Shown here one piece after another: positions 7,551 to 15,371 of a stretch of 64,000 nucleotides of DNA. The first letter of the stretch is position 1. The number at the start of each line of letters is the position of its first letter. The position numbers and the translations under genes are program-made. This DNA is from Phycisphaerae bacterium (GTDB lineage: Bacteria; Planctomycetota; Phycisphaerae; Phycisphaerales; UBA1924), in contig JAEUIZ010000056.1 in NCBI GenBank assembly GCA_016793805.1, positions 1 to 64,000 of the forward strand, in the 5' to 3' direction. The notes under the pieces are model-generated. The model was not told the origin of the DNA. It worked only from the letters and a program-made list of their open reading frames with translations, and did no database searches.

Positions 7551-8252
7551 CTAGGCCGCGTCGCGCCGGGCGCGCTTCTTGGTCCGCCCGACGGACCGTT
7601 GGCTCGCCTCGAATCGGCGCTCGGGCTCCTCGACGAGCACCTCGACGAGTTCGAGCGGGTTGCGGGCCCAGAGGTCGGCGCCGATCTCCTCGGCCAGTCC
7701 GTCGGCGCGGTTGAAGACGCCCGCGCCCACGACGATCTGGAGGTCCGGGCAGGCGCCGATCTCGTGCAACTGGTCGATGAGTTGGCGGATCTGGGGGAGG
7801 TCGTTGGCGCCCGAGGCGAACATGAGGAGGACGTTGGGCCGCTCGTTGTGGATGTGGGCCATGATCTCGTCGCTGGCGATCCCGCCGCCCCCGAAGCGGA
7901 CCTCGAAGCCGGCGTGCTCGATGAGGTCGACGGCCATCTGGGCGCCGAGTTCGTCGGAGTCGCGCGGGCCGCAGAGCGCCAGGACGCGGCGTCCGCGGGT
8001 CGGGCCGGCGCGGAGCCGCGAGGCGTTCTGGTCGACCAGGACGCGGAGGAGTCTTGTGGCGAGGTGGTGGCTGAGTTTGCTCAGTTGGTCGCTGCGGTAG
8101 AGGCGCTCGACCATCTCGTAGGTGGGCCAGAAGAGCTCGGAGATGAGCGCCCTGGCGTCACGCTGCGTGAGCGCCTCGTCCACGATGGCCCTGGATCCGG
8201 GGCGATCCCCGCTGATGAGCGCCTCGAAGAACCGTTCCGTCAGTTCTGGCAT
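7551..8252 (-). CDS. B12-binding-fold protein lacking the cobalamin-ligating histidine
   Basis: The 233-residue protein has a helical N-terminal half (about 1-90, as in B12-binding type 2 domains) and a Rossmann-like B12-binding domain. In the loop that normally reads D-x-H-x-x-G, this protein reads D-S-D-E-L-G (VLALCGPRDSDELG), so the His that coordinates cobalt is absent. It may bind B12 base-on, bind another ligand, or be a light/B12-sensor derivative like the C-terminal part of CarH/LitR, here without a DNA-binding domain. The start is ATG at 8250-8252; upstream in-frame sequence looks non-coding. The end is basic (TKKRARRDAA). It is convergent with prfA and divergent from the flavoprotein gene. 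Confidence 0.75.
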   Translation of the reverse strand: MPELTERFFEALISGDRPGSRAIVDEALTQRDARALISELFWPTYEMVERLYRSDQLSKLSHHLATRLLRVLVDQNASRLRAGPTRGRRVLALCGPRDSDELGAQMAVDLIEHAGFEVRFGGGGIASDEIMAHIHNERPNVLLMFASGANDLPQIRQLIDQLHEIGACPDLQIVVGAGVFNRADGLAEEIGADLWARNPLELVEVLVEEPERRFEASQRSVGRTKKRARRDAA

Positions 8253-8484
8253 GGCCCTGTGTTCCTGGTGCGTTGCCCGATCGGCACCGGTTCCACCGGA
8301 CCCGTCGCGATTCGTCGGTCGCGATCCACCGCGACCCGTTGCCGCGGAGTATCGGTGGGAGCCCCGGCCCGGGCCGAAATCTTGGCGGTCGCGCGCGGGT
8401 TGTCGGACGTTCGCGCAACTTCCGCCGAGTTCCGGGCGATTCTCGGACACCCGGCCCGCGTTATCGGTCCGCGTACCCTCGATC
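8253..8484. other. Divergent intergenic region
   Basis: These 232 bases separate the B12-fold gene from the flavoprotein gene. The only clear signal is TACCCT at 8474-8479. No ORF with family character and no RNA gene is seen. Confidence 0.5.
8474..8479 (+). promoter_or_regulatory. -10 box of the flavoprotein gene, leaderless type
   Basis: TACCCT ends five bases before the GTG at 8485. Confidence 0.5.
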
Positions 8485-9735
8485 GTGGCCTCGGACTCGG
8501 CGGACATCACGGTGGTCGGCGCCGGGGCCGCGGGGCTCATGGCGTCGATCTGGGCGGCCCGGACTCGCCCCGGCGCGCGGGTGGCGGCGCTCGACGGCGC
8601 GCGCGCGCTGGGGGCCAAGATCCTCGTGGCCGGGGGCGGGCGCTGCAACGTGACCCACGACGAGGTGGACGAGCGGGCCTTCGCGGGCGACTCGCCGAAC
8701 GCGATCCGCAAGGTGCTCCGCCGGTTCCCGGTCGAGCGCACGATCGAGTTCTTCCGGGCGTTGGGGGTCGAGCTCAAGCGGGAAGAGACGGGCAAGCTGT
8801 TCCCCACGACCGACAGCGCGCGGACGGTCCTCGACGCGCTCCTGCGGGCGGCGCGCGACGCGGGCGTGGAACTCCGGCATCCGTGGCGCGTGGGCGCGAT
8901 CACCCGCACGGAGGACGGGTTCGTGCTCGCCCGCGCGAACGAGCCCGGGGACGCGGCGCGATGGCGCTCCCGCCGCGTGATCCTGGCGACCGGGGGGCTG
9001 TCGCTCCCCAAGACGGGCTCGGACGGCGGGGGGTACGCGCTGGCGCGGTCGCTGGGTCACACCGTGACCGCGACGCATCCGGCGCTGGTCCCGCTGACCC
9101 TGCCTCGGGATCATCCGTTGTGCGCCCTCTCGGGGGTCTCGGCGGAGGCGACGGTGGAGTTGCGGAGCGCGACGGGTCGGCGGCTGGTGGCGTTCGACGG
9201 GCCGGTGCTGTGCGCGCACTTCGGGTTGAGCGGCCCGGCGATCCTGGACATCAGCCGATACTGGCTGACCCGGGCCGACGACGGGCGCGCGGACGCGGCG
9301 CTGGTGGTGAACTGGCTCCCCTCGCGGACGCCCGCGGCGTTGGACACGGACCTGGCGGGCCTGAAGAACCTGACCCCGATGCGGTTCTTGTCGGAACGGA
9401 TGCCGGAGCGGCTGGCGCGGGTGGTGTGCGTGGTGGCGGGGGTCGATCCGACGACGCCCGGGCACCAGTTGACGCGAGAAGGTCGGCGGGCGCTGGTGGA
9501 CGCGGCGACGCAGATGCGAGTGCCGGTGACGGGCTCGCGCGGGTACCTGTTCGCGGAGGTGACGGCGGGGGGCGTGCCGCTCTCGGAGGTGCGACTGGAG
9601 ACGATGGAGTCGCGGGTGTGCGCGGGGCTGCACCTGTGCGGGGAGGTCTGCAACGTGGACGGGCGGATCGGGGGGTACAACTTCCAGTGGGCGTGGTCGA
9701 GCGGGTTCGTGGCGGGGAGCGCGGCGGGCGCGTGA
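8485..9735 (+). CDS. HI0933/YhiN-family FAD-dependent oxidoreductase
   Basis: The 416-residue protein begins with a dinucleotide-binding strand and GAGAAGLMAS loop (residues 11-20). The family hallmark GGGRCNVTH follows at about residue 52, and GSRGYLFAEVTAGGVPL and GEVCNVDGRIGGYNFQWAW lie near the C-terminus, where the flavin contacts are. Family members (YhiN, BaiN) are NAD(P)/FAD flavoproteins; the substrate here is unknown. I chose the GTG at 8485, preceded at five bases by TACCCT, because the upstream in-frame extension is low-complexity and carries no domain. It is monocistronic and convergent with the anti-sigma factor gene. Confidence 0.88.
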   Translation: MASDSADITVVGAGAAGLMASIWAARTRPGARVAALDGARALGAKILVAGGGRCNVTHDEVDERAFAGDSPNAIRKVLRRFPVERTIEFFRALGVELKREETGKLFPTTDSARTVLDALLRAARDAGVELRHPWRVGAITRTEDGFVLARANEPGDAARWRSRRVILATGGLSLPKTGSDGGGYALARSLGHTVTATHPALVPLTLPRDHPLCALSGVSAEATVELRSATGRRLVAFDGPVLCAHFGLSGPAILDISRYWLTRADDGRADAALVVNWLPSRTPAALDTDLAGLKNLTPMRFLSERMPERLARVVCVVAGVDPTTPGHQLTREGRRALVDAATQMRVPVTGSRGYLFAEVTAGGVPLSEVRLETMESRVCAGLHLCGEVCNVDGRIGGYNFQWAWSSGFVAGSAAGA

Positions 9736-9754
9736 GGGGCGCGATCGCGGGCGC

Positions 9755-10984
9755 TCAGCGGGCCATGTCAACCACGACGGGGACGCGGCCCCAAGCGGTC
9801 CAGGCGGTGGTGGGCTGGCCCCACCAGAGGACCGCGGCGGGGTTGACAACGGGAGAGTCGTCGATGGCGAGGGGTTCGTCCGCGGGCTCGAGGACGACCG
9901 TCGCCGGGATGCCGCTGAGCGTGCGCCGGAGGGAGTCGATGGAATCGGCGTCGAGGCGGGCCTCGACGAGGTAGACGGGCCGGGCGGCTTGGACGAGATC
10001 GGCCAGCGAGGGCGTGGGCGGCCCCCAGACGATCGGCTCGGGCGCGGGCCCGGAACCGGCCATGACGATGGACGATTCGGCGGGAATTTCCGGCGCATCG
10101 ATGGGCGCCGGGCGAGAGAGCGCCGAGGCTACCGCGACGGGCGCCTCGCCCGCCATGCGCCACGAGGGCGAGGCGGCGCGGCGGACGCGATCGGCGACGC
10201 GCTGCGGACGGACGAGCAGGGCGGGATCCTTGGTGCAGACGCGGATCACGAGCCGGCGATCGCGCGCCAGGGCCGCGGCCTCGGCGCTGGTGAGACGGAC
10301 GGACGCGGCGTTGTGCTCAGAGGTCGGGGCGCGAGAGTCCGATTCAGCGGGCGTACCCGAGGCGAGGCGCGTGTCGGGCTCGGCGGCAGCGAGGGAGGTC
10401 GGCGCGGGGTCGGGGGTCGCCGGCTCCTTGGCGGCTTCCGCCGCACTGGCGAGCGTGGCGGGCGCCTCGGAGGCGCTGGCCCGGAGCCCGGGTTCGGCGA
10501 CGAGCGGCCCGTGAGCCAGCGGCCCGGGCGCGATCGGGCGATCGAGACTGGTGGTGATGAAGTAGGTGGCGGCCCCGAGGGCCAGGAGCGTGGTGGCGGC
10601 GAGCGCGAACCGCCGGCCGACGCGATCCGAGAGCAGCGCGCGCCAGGCCGCGGGCCGACGCTCGGGCTGCACGATGGAGACGGGGATGTCCCCCGATGTG
10701 CCCGCGTCGGACTGGAGGTCGAGGAGCAGGCGGCGCTCGAGCATGGGGACGATGGAGGCCTCGGCCCGTGCGAGGAGGTCCGCCGGCGCCCGCACCTCGC
10801 CCAGCGATCGGAGCGTCCCGCGATCGGCGCGCATGGCTTCCATCTGCCGCGCGAGCGTTGGGTCGGTCGAGAGCAACCGGGCCACGGCGAGGTCCTGGGC
10901 CGGGCTGAGCCGCTCGCCCTCGATCCAGGCGAGGAGGAGGTCCTCGCGGGGGTCGGGCGTCGTGTTGGCTGGTTGCTCGCTCAT
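9755..10984 (-). CDS. Membrane-anchored anti-sigma factor
   Basis: The 409-residue protein has an acidic N-terminal cytoplasmic part (1-120), one membrane segment (RFALAATTLLALGAATYFIT, about 128-147), and a long Ala/Pro/Glu-rich external region with a C-terminal globular part. The N-terminus (DLLLAWIEGERLSPAQDLAV) resembles the helical sigma-binding domain of planctomycete anti-sigma factors. Its ATG lies one base after the stop of the ECF sigma gene, so the two are co-expressed. I infer that it holds the sigma factor at the membrane and releases it on an envelope signal. No zinc-binding H-x3-C-x2-C motif is visible, so it is not a ZAS-type anti-sigma factor. Confidence 0.75.
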   Translation of the reverse strand: MSEQPANTTPDPREDLLLAWIEGERLSPAQDLAVARLLSTDPTLARQMEAMRADRGTLRSLGEVRAPADLLARAEASIVPMLERRLLLDLQSDAGTSGDIPVSIVQPERRPAAWRALLSDRVGRRFALAATTLLALGAATYFITTSLDRPIAPGPLAHGPLVAEPGLRASASEAPATLASAAEAAKEPATPDPAPTSLAAAEPDTRLASGTPAESDSRAPTSEHNAASVRLTSAEAAALARDRRLVIRVCTKDPALLVRPQRVADRVRRAASPSWRMAGEAPVAVASALSRPAPIDAPEIPAESSIVMAGSGPAPEPIVWGPPTPSLADLVQAARPVYLVEARLDADSIDSLRRTLSGIPATVVLEPADEPLAIDDSPVVNPAAVLWWGQPTTAWTAWGRVPVVVDMAR

Positions 10985-10985
10985 G

Positions 10986-11678
10986 TCACCGATCGTCCCG
11001 CGAATCGCCCGGGTGGCCCCAATCCTTGGCCGAGGGCTCGAGTTCCTCGATCGCCTCCCGAAGGGCCGTGCGAGCCCGGAAGAGGCGGCTCTTGACCGTT
11101 CCGACGGGCACTTCCAGCACCTCGGCGATCTGGTCGTAGTCCAAGCCCCGGGAATCCCGGAGCACGAGAATGGCCCGTTGGTCCGGGGCGATCCGGAGCA
11201 GGGCCTCGGCCACGATGCGTCGGGCCTCGTTGCGTTCGACGCCCGCGGGCCCGGATTGTTCCCGAGCGCCCAGGTCCGGGAAGCGATCCTCGCGGCGTCC
11301 CTCGGCCATGGCCTCGAGGCTGGCGTGCCGGCGGAGGCGGTCGGAGCGGAGGCGCGAGAGGCAGACGTTCATCGTGACGCGGATCATCCAGGTGCTGAGT
11401 TTGGCCCGCCCGTCGTAGGAGTCGAGGCCCTCGATGATCTTGACCATCGCATCCTGGGTCAGGTCGGCGGCCTTCTCGCGGTCCCCGACCATGCGGAAAC
11501 AGACTCCGAAGAGACGGTCCTGATATCGGGCGAGGAGTTCGGCCCAGGCGGCGGCAGTGCCGGGACGGGCTCCGCTGGCCGGGCTCGCCCCCTCGCCGCG
11601 CTGGATGGCCCGGACCAGGACCTGCTCGCGGGCATCGGCCTCCGGGGTCCCGGCGCGGACTGAGGAACGGGCATCCAC
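10986..11678 (-). CDS. ECF-type RNA polymerase sigma factor
   Basis: The 230-residue protein has sigma region 2 (AELLARYQDRLFGVCFRMVG, then DLTQDAMVKI) and sigma region 4 with a helix-turn-helix (LDYDQIAEVLEVPVGTVKSR). The linker between them is longer than usual and charged. It directs RNA polymerase to a specific promoter set and is presumably controlled by the anti-sigma factor encoded directly downstream. The GTG start at 11676-11678 has TACACT seven bases upstream. Whether this operon is autoregulated cannot be read from the sequence. Confidence 0.92.
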   Translation of the reverse strand: MDARSSVRAGTPEADAREQVLVRAIQRGEGASPASGARPGTAAAWAELLARYQDRLFGVCFRMVGDREKAADLTQDAMVKIIEGLDSYDGRAKLSTWMIRVTMNVCLSRLRSDRLRRHASLEAMAEGRREDRFPDLGAREQSGPAGVERNEARRIVAEALLRIAPDQRAILVLRDSRGLDYDQIAEVLEVPVGTVKSRLFRARTALREAIEELEPSAKDWGHPGDSRDDR

Positions 11679-11685
11679 GGAGGGC

Positions 11686-11691
11686 AGTGTA
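11686..11691 (-). promoter_or_regulatory. -10 box of the ECF sigma operon
   Basis: TACACT ends seven bases before the GTG start. Confidence 0.5.
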
Positions 11692-11754
11692 GGGGATCGC
11701 CCCTGACTACCCCCAATCGCCGGGCCTCATCGGTCCGCCGCGGGTCCGAGGGCG

Positions 11755-12270
11755 TTACCCCCCCCGCTCGACGACCTCGATGGCCTTCATCACGTCGCGG
11801 CAGATGGGGAAGACGCGGTCGAGGCGGGTCAGTTTGAACAGGTACTCGACGTTGGCGGCGGCGTTGACGAGGGCGATTCGCCCGCCCGCTTCCTTGAGCG
11901 TCGTGAGCAGTTCGACCAGCACGCCCACGCACATCGAGTCCATGTATTGGACGTTCTGGAGGTCGAGGACGACGTGGCGGATGCCCGGGCCGGTGGCGTC
12001 GGGGTCGTGGTGGGCCGAGTGGATCTTCTCGCAGAGTTCGGAGGCGAGGCGTCCGGCATCAGGCCCGGAGAGCGTGGCGACCACGGGCGTGGCCACGAGG
12101 GTCTGCCCGAGTTGGTCATACGTGGCCAGGTTCTTGGGCGCTCCCCCGCCGGCGCTGCTCCCCCGGCCCGTGCCCGGCGCGGAATCGAACCCGAAGTCCG
12201 TGTCAGCCTTCAGGCGAGGGAGCGGCTCGTCGGGTCGAACGTCTGAACTCCGTCGAAACTTCCCAAACAT
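11755..12270 (-). CDS. STAS-domain protein, anti-sigma factor antagonist-like
   Basis: The 171-residue protein has a disordered N-terminus (1-55) and a STAS domain (about 60-168). The phosphorylation loop reads VVLDLQNVQYMDSMCVGVLV, with S in the position phosphorylated in SpoIIAA/RsbV (D-S-M). This suggests a partner-switching regulator controlled by a serine kinase. The ATG at 12268-12270 gives a sensible N-terminus, MFGKFRRSS. It lies 53 bp downstream of a small unknown gene on the same strand and upstream of the sigma/anti-sigma operon, though no direct link to that operon is shown. Confidence 0.82.
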   Translation of the reverse strand: MFGKFRRSSDVRPDEPLPRLKADTDFGFDSAPGTGRGSSAGGGAPKNLATYDQLGQTLVATPVVATLSGPDAGRLASELCEKIHSAHHDPDATGPGIRHVVLDLQNVQYMDSMCVGVLVELLTTLKEAGGRIALVNAAANVEYLFKLTRLDRVFPICRDVMKAIEVVERGG

Positions 12271-12323
12271 GCTGTGCTCTCTCTCTCGCGTCCTCGCGGT
12301 CCCCCTGCGGGCTTGGTGCTCGG

Positions 12324-12548
12324 TCACATCCCCCATCGCGGCTGATCCCCTCGATTCAGCGGCGTGGCCCGGCCGTACTTGGACGTGCTGGCGGCGGGCG
12401 GCGGCGGGGGCGGGGCCGCGATCGCCGGCGCGGGCGCGGCCTCGGGCATCGGGCCCCGGGTGCGTCGCTCGCGCGCCTCGTCGATGGAGCGGTCCAGTTT
12501 GTTCAGGATGGCCCTGACCTGGTTGATCGTTCGATCGGACGTGCTCAT
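12324..12548 (-). CDS. Small protein with helical N-terminus and Pro-rich middle
   Basis: This 74-residue protein is of no recognised family. Residues 3-30 (DRTINQVRAILNKLDRSIDE) should form an amphipathic helix; the middle is Ala/Pro-rich with a run of seven prolines. The ATG at 12546-12548 is chosen because AGGAG lies six bases upstream; an in-frame ATG nine codons earlier has no such site. It precedes the STAS gene on the same strand, so it may be a partner or adaptor in the same operon. Confidence 0.6.
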   Translation of the reverse strand: MSTSDRTINQVRAILNKLDRSIDEARERRTRGPMPEAAPAPAIAAPPPPPPAASTSKYGRATPLNRGDQPRWGM

Positions 12549-12720
12549 GCGACGCTCCTGTGGCCGAACGCTCATCGACGCGCCGCCCCGCCGACTTGTC
12601 GCTTCCGTCGGCGCGCCGCGGGCGAGCCCGCCAAACGCTGCCGGTTGTGACGATCCGGCGAGTCGAGCCGCGCGCCCCGCTCCGTTATCCGATCCGCGGG
12701 AATAATCCGCGCCCCTTCCC

Positions 12721-13785
12721 ATGGCCCACCTCCGCCTCGTCAACCTCGGCAAGCGCTTCCCAGGCGGCGCCGTCGCGCTCGGGGGCGTGACGCTCGACAT
12801 CGCCGACGGGGAGTTCCTCGTCCTCGTCGGGCCCTCGGGCTGCGGGAAGACCACCACGCTCCGCCTCATCGCCGGGCTCGACGAGGCGACCGAGGGCGAC
12901 ATCCTGATCGACGGCGTGAGCGTCCGAGGGGTGGCGCCCAAGGACCGCGACATCGCCATGGTCTTCCAGAACTACGCCCTCTACCCGCACATGTCCGTCG
13001 AGCGCAACCTCTCGTTCGCGCTGCGGCTCCGCGGGGTCCCGAAACCCGAGATCGAGCGGCGCGTCCGCCATGTCTCAGAGATGCTCGGGCTCGCGGACCT
13101 CCTCCGCCGAAAGCCCCGGCAACTCTCGGGCGGGCAGCGGCAGCGTGTGGCGCTCGGCCGGGCGATCGTGCGCGAGCCCAAGGCGTTCCTGTTTGACGAG
13201 CCGCTCTCGAATCTCGACGCGCGGCTGCGGCTCTCGACGCGGGCCGAACTCAAGGCCCTGCACCAGCGGCTGCGGACGACGACCGTGTACGTCACGCACG
13301 ATCAGGAAGAGGCGATGACGCTGGGAGACCGGATCGCGGTCATGGCCCGCGGGGCGGTGCAGCAACTCGACGCGCCGATGCGCGTGTATGCCGCCCCGGC
13401 CAATCGGTTCGTGGCGGGGTTCGTGGGCTCGCCCCCGATGAACTTCATCGAGGGCCGGGCCGACGGGGGGCGGTTCGTCGGGCCGGAGGGGCTGACGATG
13501 GCGCTGCCGTCGGGGCTGTCGGGCGTGCGCGGGCCGTGCGTGCTGGGGGTTCGGCCGCACGCGCTCTCGCCGGCGGCGGAGGGGCTGCGGTTCCGGGTCG
13601 GGGTGGTGGAGCCGCTGGGCGACACGGTGGACCTGACGGGCGGGGCGCACGGGTGCCGGATGGTGGCGCGGGTGTCGGCGGAGGCGGCGCGGGGGCTGAC
13701 GGCGGGGTCGGAGGTCGCGCTGCGGACCGATCCCGCGCACCTCCACCTGTTCGAGCCCGGGGAGTTCGGCGCTCGGCTGGCCTGA
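12721..13785 (+). CDS. Sugar-type ABC transporter ATP-binding protein (MalK/UgpC class)
   Basis: The 354-residue cytoplasmic ATPase has all nucleotide-binding motifs: Walker A GPSGCGKTT (about 38-46), Q-loop VFQNYALYPHM, signature LSGGQRQRVALGRA (about 136), Walker B AFLFDEPLSNLD and H-loop VTHDQEEAM. A C-terminal regulatory TOBE/OB part begins at about residue 235. This is the shared ATPase class that serves several carbohydrate or glycerol-phosphate importers. No permease or binding-protein gene is next to it, so it probably works with transporters encoded elsewhere. AATAAT at 12701-12706 is a possible -10 box. Confidence 0.9.
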   Translation: MAHLRLVNLGKRFPGGAVALGGVTLDIADGEFLVLVGPSGCGKTTTLRLIAGLDEATEGDILIDGVSVRGVAPKDRDIAMVFQNYALYPHMSVERNLSFALRLRGVPKPEIERRVRHVSEMLGLADLLRRKPRQLSGGQRQRVALGRAIVREPKAFLFDEPLSNLDARLRLSTRAELKALHQRLRTTTVYVTHDQEEAMTLGDRIAVMARGAVQQLDAPMRVYAAPANRFVAGFVGSPPMNFIEGRADGGRFVGPEGLTMALPSGLSGVRGPCVLGVRPHALSPAAEGLRFRVGVVEPLGDTVDLTGGAHGCRMVARVSAEAARGLTAGSEVALRTDPAHLHLFEPGEFGARLA

Positions 13786-13803
13786 CGAGCCCGCGGCGGG
13801 CAG

Positions 13804-13809
13804 TACCAT
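13804..13809 (+). promoter_or_regulatory. -10 box of rmuC, leaderless type
   Basis: TACCAT ends five bases before the ATG at 13815. Confidence 0.5.
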
Positions 13810-13814
13810 TGCGG

Positions 13815-15281
13815 ATGGACACGATCTCGATCGTGCTGCTGGTGGCGCTGCTCGTGGTCGGCGGGCTGGCGGCGTGGTTGTTCGCCGAGCGCGCGCGGCT
13901 GCGGGCGGAGGTCGCGGCGTCGCGCGCCGCCGGGGCGACGCAGCAGGCCGAGTTGGAGCGGGAGCGCGCCGTGGCCGCCGACCGGGAGCGACGCGTCGAG
14001 GACCTGCGGACCAAGCACGCGGCGTTGGAGCAGCGGGCGACGGTCCTGGAGGGCGAACTGGTCAAGGCGGAGGAGAAGCACAAGGCCGAGTTGGAGCGGG
14101 AGCGGGCGATCCTCGACGAGCGGCTCAAGGGGCTGGAGCAGCGCGAGCGGGCGTTCAAGGAGGACGTGGAACGGACGCGCGAGGAGATGAAGCGGTCGTT
14201 CGAGGCCCTCTCGGCGAAAGCGCTGCGCGAGACCAACGAGCAGTTCCTGCAACTGGCCGAGACGAAGTTCAAGCAGCAGCAGGGCGAGGCGACGGCGGAC
14301 CTGGAGAAGCGGCGCGAGGCGATCGACCAGATCGTCCGCCCGATCCGCGAGACGCTGGCGCGCGCCGACGAGAAACTGGCGGCGATGGAGAAGGAGAGGA
14401 CCGGCGCGTACGCGCGCCTGGTGGAGCAGGTGCAGGAGATGCAGCGCGGCAATCAGGCCGTGCGCGACGAGGCGGGGCGGCTCGTGCAGGCGCTGCGGCA
14501 GCCGCAGGTCCGCGGGCGCTACGGGGAGGTGCAACTCAAGAAGGTCGCGGAACTGGCGGGGATGTCGGCGTACTGCGACTTCGAGGTTCAGTCGAGCACG
14601 ATCGACAGCGAGGGCCGGGCGCTGCGCCCGGACATGGTGGTGCGGCTGCCCAACGAGCGGGTCGTGGTTGTGGACGCCAAGACGAACATCCACGCGTACC
14701 TCGAGGCGCTCGAGGCGCGGACGCCCGAGGAGGCCGGGGCGTGCCTGGATCGGTTTGCGCGGCACGTCGGGGAGCAGGCGTCGGCGCTGGCGCGGAAGCA
14801 GTATTACGCCCAGTACGACGGGTCGCCCGAGTTCGTGGTCATGTTCATCCCCGGCGACCAGTTCATCGACGCGGCGCTCTCGCGGCAGCCGGAGATCCTC
14901 GAGAACGCCGCGCGGCAAGGGGTGCTGCTGGCCGGCCCGGCGACGCTCATCGGGCTGCTGCGGGCGGTGGCGGTCGGGTATCGGGAGGAGAAACTGGCGA
15001 AGGAAGCGGTGGAGATCCGGGCGCTGGGCGTGGAGTTCCACAAGCGGCTCGCCAAGGCCCTGGGCGACATCGTGTCGCTGGGCAAGGCGCTCAACTCGGC
15101 GACGACGCACTTCAACAGTTTCGTCGGGTCGTACACGGGCCGGCTCGAGCCGCAGATCCGGAAGTTCGAGGAGGCCGGGGTGAAGAGCGCGAGCGACGTG
15201 CCGACGCTGGCCGAGGTCGAGATTCGCCCGCGGGCGCTCGAGGCGGCGCCGCGGCTCGACGGGGCCGGCGAGGTGCGCTGA
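13815..15281 (+). CDS. rmuC: DNA recombination protein RmuC
   Basis: The 488-residue protein has one N-terminal membrane anchor (ISIVLLVALLVVGGLAAWLF), a long charged coiled coil (about 25-215) and the RmuC domain. Family signatures are GRYGEVQLKKVAELAGM, RPDMVVRLPNERVVVVDAK and FIPGDQFIDAAL. RmuC limits recombination-mediated rearrangements and is predicted to have a nuclease-like fold in which the D-A-K sits at the active site. I chose the ATG at 13815 over longer frames because it begins exactly at the membrane anchor and follows TACCAT by five bases. Confidence 0.93.
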   Translation: MDTISIVLLVALLVVGGLAAWLFAERARLRAEVAASRAAGATQQAELERERAVAADRERRVEDLRTKHAALEQRATVLEGELVKAEEKHKAELERERAILDERLKGLEQRERAFKEDVERTREEMKRSFEALSAKALRETNEQFLQLAETKFKQQQGEATADLEKRREAIDQIVRPIRETLARADEKLAAMEKERTGAYARLVEQVQEMQRGNQAVRDEAGRLVQALRQPQVRGRYGEVQLKKVAELAGMSAYCDFEVQSSTIDSEGRALRPDMVVRLPNERVVVVDAKTNIHAYLEALEARTPEEAGACLDRFARHVGEQASALARKQYYAQYDGSPEFVVMFIPGDQFIDAALSRQPEILENAARQGVLLAGPATLIGLLRAVAVGYREEKLAKEAVEIRALGVEFHKRLAKALGDIVSLGKALNSATTHFNSFVGSYTGRLEPQIRKFEEAGVKSASDVPTLAEVEIRPRALEAAPRLDGAGEVR

Positions 15282-15371
15282 ACGCCGGGCGCGGGAGCGT
15301 GCGCACGCCCCGCCCCTCGGCGTCCCTCTTGCTTTGCCGCTTCGTTGCGTTGTTGCGTTGCTGCTCTTCCC

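Noticed and set aside
8122-8484. N-terminal extension of the flavoprotein
   Set aside because: The upstream frame is antisense to the B12-fold gene and has no domain; the GTG at 8485 starts exactly at the dinucleotide-binding strand.
15288-15312. GCGTGCGCACGC palindrome after rmuC as a regulator site
   Set aside because: It is a short self-complementary CG-rich string expected by chance at this GC content, with no partner site.
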